DNA of 64,000 nt from Gemmataceae bacterium (lineage in GTDB: Bacteria; Planctomycetota; Planctomycetia; Gemmatales; Gemmataceae): assembly GCA_009697105.1 (NCBI GenBank), contig SIAQ01000001.1, positions 95,659 through 159,658 on the forward strand, in the 5' to 3' direction. This document shows, in pieces, positions 59,244-64,000 of the stretch. Position numbers and translations under genes: made by a program. The notes under the pieces are model-generated. The model was given only the letters and a program-made list of their open reading frames with translations. It had not been told where the DNA came from and ran no database searches. Numbering within the stretch: position 1 is the first letter of the stretch; each line of letters starts with the position of its first letter.

Positions 59244-59287
59244 GTACGACGCTCCGCGTGATGGTCCCACGACGCGGAGCGTCGTAC
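59244..59287. repeat. Palindromic intergenic repeat, 16-bp arms
   Basis: Arms 59244-59259 and 59272-59287 are exact complements (GTACGACGCTCCGCGT). With the previous element it fills most of the 343-bp divergent gap, which must also hold both promoters; none was clear. Confidence 0.9.
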
Positions 59288-59365
59288 TACATTAAAGGCG
59301 TTGCCAATTCGGCCAGCCTTGGCGTAATATGGAATTTGACGTTATTACCCGAAGAGAGCAGCCTC

Positions 59366-61579
59366 ATGGCGAATAATTCGCTGTATCCGCCCAGTCCGGA
59401 AAACGTGCCGCCCGGTCTGACCGACCCGACGTCCGAATACAAGATGCAGACACTGCTGGTCCTGTTCGCCCTCGCGCTCTTCTTCATGTTCTATTTCGGC
59501 GTCATGTTCTTTTGCGTTGCGTACTCCGTCTGGGCAACCTGGTTCATGCTTTTTTCACGGTTTCGGCTCGGCATCTTGCACCTGGTGCCGATGTTCTTCG
59601 TTCCGCCTCTTCTTATTCTGTTCATTTATCTTGTAAAGAACCTGTTCAAGTTCGAGCGTGCCGAGAAGGAATTTCGCATCGAGATCTTTCCAGACGAACA
59701 TCCGAAGTTGTTTGAATTCATCGAAAAGGTCTGCGCGGAAACCGGAGCGCAGACGCCCAAGCATGTGTTCATCGATTACGAGGTCAACGCCGCCGCCATC
59801 CTTGATACGACGTCCTTTTTTCATTTGTTCCTTCCCGCCCGGCGAAGCCTGTTGATCGGACTCGGCCTGCTTAACGCGATTAACCTGACCGAATTCAAAG
59901 CGCTGCTCGGCCACGAATTCGGACATTTCTCGCAAAAAGGCACGAAGATCGGCAGCTACATCTACACCTCGTGGCGCATCGCGTATCAGGTCATCGAAGG
60001 CGAAGATTGGTTCGATCGGTTCGTCTACGGCTGGTCCCAACTGGATGGCCGCATCGCTTGGCCGGCCTATATCGTGCGCGGTACGCTCTGGGTATTGAAG
60101 AAGATGCTTGGCCTATTGTGGTATGTCCTGGTCTTCTTCAATCGCTCGTGCAGTCGGCAGCGCGAGTTCAACGCCGACCATTTTGCCGTCAGCGTCGCCG
60201 GCAGTGACGCGCCGGTGCATCTGCTGCATCGTACGTACTTTGCGGGCAGTTGCTTCGAGCAAGCGATTAATGACCTGCGCATTGCCATGAGTCATCATCT
60301 GTTCACAAACGATTTGTTCTATCACCAGAGTGCCGCGGGCAAGGTCATCCGCCGACGCAACAAGGGCAAAGACGTTCGGCTTGAGGAGCCGCCGACGCTG
60401 CCCGACGACCCCACCGAGACGACGCAAGTGTTCGATGAGAATGACGACAAGATCGCGGAGATGTGGTCCACGCATCCCTCGAACTACGACCGTGAGCAGA
60501 ACGCCAAGGCCCATTACATTCGCACGCAATTCGACGAACGCTCGCCCTGGCTGTTGTTCGACAACGTGGAAGAACTGCGCGAGCGCGTGACCTACAAGTT
60601 CTACCGTTTCTTTTTCAAGATACCCAGGGATGTGATCCTGGCCGACCCCGAAGAGGTCCAGGGGTTTATCGACGACGAACACTCCGACCGAATGTACGAT
60701 TCCAAGTACCAGGGCCTTTACGATTATCGCAACCTCGTGCTCAAAGACATCGGCGAAATGGCACGCGAAGGGCACCAGCATCCCTGGAGCATCACCGATC
60801 TCGCCGATTCGCACAAAGCGCTCTACACCGCCGAGGTGAAGCACCGCGCCCAACTTTACAACAAACGTATCGAAGAATTGAACCTTCTCAACGCCATCTT
60901 CAACGGCTGGCATCGACCGAAAAACGATGAGATCGAATTTCGCGGCGAAATCTACGATATGGACGACGCCAAACGCTTGCACAAAAAGGTTGACAAGGAA
61001 ATCAAAAGCGAGAGCGGCTGGCTGGCGGACATCGACAAAAAAGTCTTCATGACCTACTTCCAGATGGGGCTGCATATCAATCAAGAAATCGCGGAAGAAT
61101 TATACCGCCGATATGATTTCCACCTCAGTGTTCAGGATATTTGGTACGAATTGCAAAACCGCAATCCGCCGATTCAGTCGGCCATTGGATTCTTGAATTC
61201 GACCGACGCGTCGAATTTGCAATCGCACCAGTTCAAGGAAATCCTGAACGTCTTCCGCGATACGCACAAAGTCCTGCGAAAAATGCTCAAGACCTCCGAG
61301 GACATGATACTACCTGGCCTGAAAAACCTGCCCAAGGGAAATACGCTACGACCGTTCCTGCTGAACAAGGAACTTGTCGAGAGCGTAAGCAAGTACGAAC
61401 AGAGCATCAGCATCAACTGGATGAATAAGCTGATTGGCCAATTCGGCGAGATGAAGGAAAAGGTCGATCGCATTCACTACAAGAGCCTGGCCGGTATCTT
61501 GACGTTGCAGGAGAAGATCGGCGCCGAATGCGTCCACCGCTGGGCCAAGCTGCCGCGAGCGCAGAGCGTGGCGCGATGA
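59366..61579 (+). CDS. M48-family metalloprotease, membrane-bound, enlarged
   Basis: 737 residues from the ATG at 59366 (GAAGAGAG upstream). Two N-terminal membrane helices (LLVLFALALFFMFYFGVMFF and LVPMFFVPPLLILFIYLV), then the M48 catalytic site HEFGH at 183-187 in LLGHEFGHFSQKGTKIG, with the third ligand Glu in REFNADHFAVSVAG. M48 enzymes (HtpX, Ste24 types) cut membrane or misfolded proteins. The ~400 residues after the catalytic core are an extra helical, charged domain with several Trp/Tyr-rich helices, absent from HtpX. It ends only two bases from the convergent queG. Confidence 0.88.
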   Translation: MANNSLYPPSPENVPPGLTDPTSEYKMQTLLVLFALALFFMFYFGVMFFCVAYSVWATWFMLFSRFRLGILHLVPMFFVPPLLILFIYLVKNLFKFERAEKEFRIEIFPDEHPKLFEFIEKVCAETGAQTPKHVFIDYEVNAAAILDTTSFFHLFLPARRSLLIGLGLLNAINLTEFKALLGHEFGHFSQKGTKIGSYIYTSWRIAYQVIEGEDWFDRFVYGWSQLDGRIAWPAYIVRGTLWVLKKMLGLLWYVLVFFNRSCSRQREFNADHFAVSVAGSDAPVHLLHRTYFAGSCFEQAINDLRIAMSHHLFTNDLFYHQSAAGKVIRRRNKGKDVRLEEPPTLPDDPTETTQVFDENDDKIAEMWSTHPSNYDREQNAKAHYIRTQFDERSPWLLFDNVEELRERVTYKFYRFFFKIPRDVILADPEEVQGFIDDEHSDRMYDSKYQGLYDYRNLVLKDIGEMAREGHQHPWSITDLADSHKALYTAEVKHRAQLYNKRIEELNLLNAIFNGWHRPKNDEIEFRGEIYDMDDAKRLHKKVDKEIKSESGWLADIDKKVFMTYFQMGLHINQEIAEELYRRYDFHLSVQDIWYELQNRNPPIQSAIGFLNSTDASNLQSHQFKEILNVFRDTHKVLRKMLKTSEDMILPGLKNLPKGNTLRPFLLNKELVESVSKYEQSISINWMNKLIGQFGEMKEKVDRIHYKSLAGILTLQEKIGAECVHRWAKLPRAQSVAR

Positions 61580-61581
61580 TG

Positions 61582-62658
61582 TCAGAGCCGCGCACCCTGA
61601 ACATTGCACAAACTCAAACGCTGCCTTATCCGATGCAACGCCCAGGCAGCGCTTTCACCCACGATCGCATCGGCGTCGTCGCACGCACGCTCCAGCCCGG
61701 CAATCGCGCTCGCATCACCGATGTTGCCAAGCGCGATCGCGCAATTGCGCAGCAGCCCCGCTCGCCCCGTACGGAGCAGCGGCGTATCCGCGAACCGGGC
61801 CTGAAACTCCGCTTCCGTGAGCGACATCACGCTAAGCAAATCGACGAACGCGCCGGCACGTTCCTCCTGCAATCGCTCATCGCGTCCTACCGGCGCCTTG
61901 GTATTCCACGGACATACATCCTGGCAAATATCGCAGCCGAACACCCAATCGCCCATCGGTTCGCGCAGCTCCTCGGCAATCGAGCCGCGCAGCTCGATCG
62001 TGAGGTAGCTGATGCAAAGGCGTGCGTCCAGCTGATACGGAGCCGTGAATGCTTGCGTCGGACAGGCGTCCAAACAGCGGCTACAACTGCCGCAGTGTGT
62101 CGCCGTGAAAGGCGTGTCTGACGCGAGTTCAACGTCAAGCAACAGGCCGCCGAGGAAGAACCAGCTGCCGAGCTTTTTGTTGATGAGCATCGTATTCTTG
62201 CCGAACCATCCAAGCCCGGCTCGGCGCGCAAAGTCGCGTTCTAAAAGCGGCGCTGTATCGACGACGCCGCGCCCGCGTGTGCCGGGCCGTATCGCCTGCA
62301 CCGCCAGGAGCAGCGTTTTCAGTTTGTCGCGCATCACTTCGTGATAATCAGTTCCACGCGCATAGCACGAAACCTGCCCGAGCAGCTTGTGAAGGTCAGG
62401 CGATGCAGGCACGTCCTCCGCGGGTTTATAATTGAGCGCAACCATGATGACGCTGCGCACGTCGGGCAAAATCGAACGCGGATGCCGGCGGGCCTCAGCG
62501 TGCTTACGCATGTACGCCATCTCGCCGTCGTGGCCTTGATTCAGCCATTCGGTCAGTTGAGCGAAACCGTCGGAATCGCTCGCCGGCGCGATGCCGACGA
62601 GGTCGAACCCGATGGCTCGTGCGTGCTCTTTGATCTGTTGTTCCAACGTGCGGATCAT
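61582..62658 (-). CDS. queG: Epoxyqueuosine reductase
   Basis: 358 residues, normal size. The enzyme reduces epoxyqueuosine to queuosine in tRNA using cobalamin and two [4Fe-4S] clusters. Cluster motifs: CGSCSRCLDACPTQAF, and CDICQDVCPWN with the separate Cys. N-terminal AIGFDLVGIAPASDSDG and the GARGTDYHEVMRDKL-type substrate region (here YARGTDYHEVMRDKLKTLLL) agree, and a HEAT-like C-terminus (LLRNCAIALGNIGDASAIAG) binds tRNA. No other queuosine gene is in the window. Confidence 0.95.
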   Translation of the reverse strand: MIRTLEQQIKEHARAIGFDLVGIAPASDSDGFAQLTEWLNQGHDGEMAYMRKHAEARRHPRSILPDVRSVIMVALNYKPAEDVPASPDLHKLLGQVSCYARGTDYHEVMRDKLKTLLLAVQAIRPGTRGRGVVDTAPLLERDFARRAGLGWFGKNTMLINKKLGSWFFLGGLLLDVELASDTPFTATHCGSCSRCLDACPTQAFTAPYQLDARLCISYLTIELRGSIAEELREPMGDWVFGCDICQDVCPWNTKAPVGRDERLQEERAGAFVDLLSVMSLTEAEFQARFADTPLLRTGRAGLLRNCAIALGNIGDASAIAGLERACDDADAIVGESAAWALHRIRQRLSLCNVQGARL

Positions 62659-62710
62659 GACAAGAACTCAGACGTTGAAAAACGCGCCTTGTAACGCGAC
62701 GGAAAGCTAC

Positions 62711-64000
<1,290 letters not shown>

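Noticed and set aside
57778..59295. 505-residue plus-strand frame over the kinase gene
   Set aside because: Antisense to a kinase with all catalytic motifs.

Overview
The window looks like a chromosomal stretch from a member of the Planctomycetota, probably the Gemmatales or a close relative (inference). The signs are three secreted DUF1549/DUF1553 proteins with CxxCH motifs, PQQ-type beta-propellers, a Tat-exported alpha-toroid (prenyltransferase-repeat) protein, a Hanks-type Ser/Thr kinase with a C-terminal membrane anchor, very long TPR proteins and many secreted proteins of unknown role. I cannot name a genus from the sequence alone.

Layout. 1-7.3 kb (+): a cut-off coiled-coil protein, a Gly/Lys/Asp low-complexity secreted protein, an alpha-toroid protein, an NPCBM-domain protein and a DUF1549/DUF1553 protein. 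7.4-11.5 kb: an esterase (-), a stand-alone LigD-type phosphoesterase domain (+), a methyltransferase (+) and a PQQ propeller (-). 11.7-28.9 kb (-): a complete 14-subunit respiratory complex I operon, nuoA to nuoN in canonical order. It is interrupted once, between nuoF and nuoG, by a zinc-ribbon membrane protein and a lipoprotein. 29.2-36.98 kb (-): trpF, a 1959-residue TPR protein with an embedded C39-type cysteine peptidase domain, a DEDD exonuclease and a small protein. 37.1-43.2 kb: a creatininase-family amidohydrolase, a leucine-rich-repeat protein, and a rearrangement scar where a 5'-truncated alpha-toroid gene (-) and a 5'-truncated DUF1549 gene (+) meet head to head; a PQQ propeller follows. 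43.4-52.1 kb: secreted and membrane proteins of unknown role, a secretin-like (STN) protein, a 1050-residue PSCyt1/DUF1549/LamG/DUF1553 protein and a hypothetical protein ending in a 63-bp tandem duplication. 52.2-62.7 kb: DUF58, GT2 glycosyltransferase, a protein with a BshC-like motif, cupin, TPR protein, Ser/Thr kinase, M48 peptidase and queG. 62.7-64 kb: tRNA-Pro(GGG) with a tyrosine integrase whose reading frame runs across the tRNA, so the right end is probably the start of an integrated element.

The most striking feature beyond the genes is the non-coding fraction. Most gaps longer than about 50 bp carry a long inverted repeat with arms of 15-38 bp, several of them perfect. The repeats fall into a few sequence families and also occur inside the nuo operon between co-transcribed genes. 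They lack the U-tract of ordinary terminators.

Functionally, the nuo operon makes the proton-pumping NADH:quinone oxidoreductase. The DUF1549/DUF1553 and PQQ proteins look like the usual planctomycete cell-envelope proteins of uncertain function. trpF (tryptophan) and queG (queuosine) are housekeeping genes. No CRISPR array, rRNA gene or intact insertion sequence was seen.
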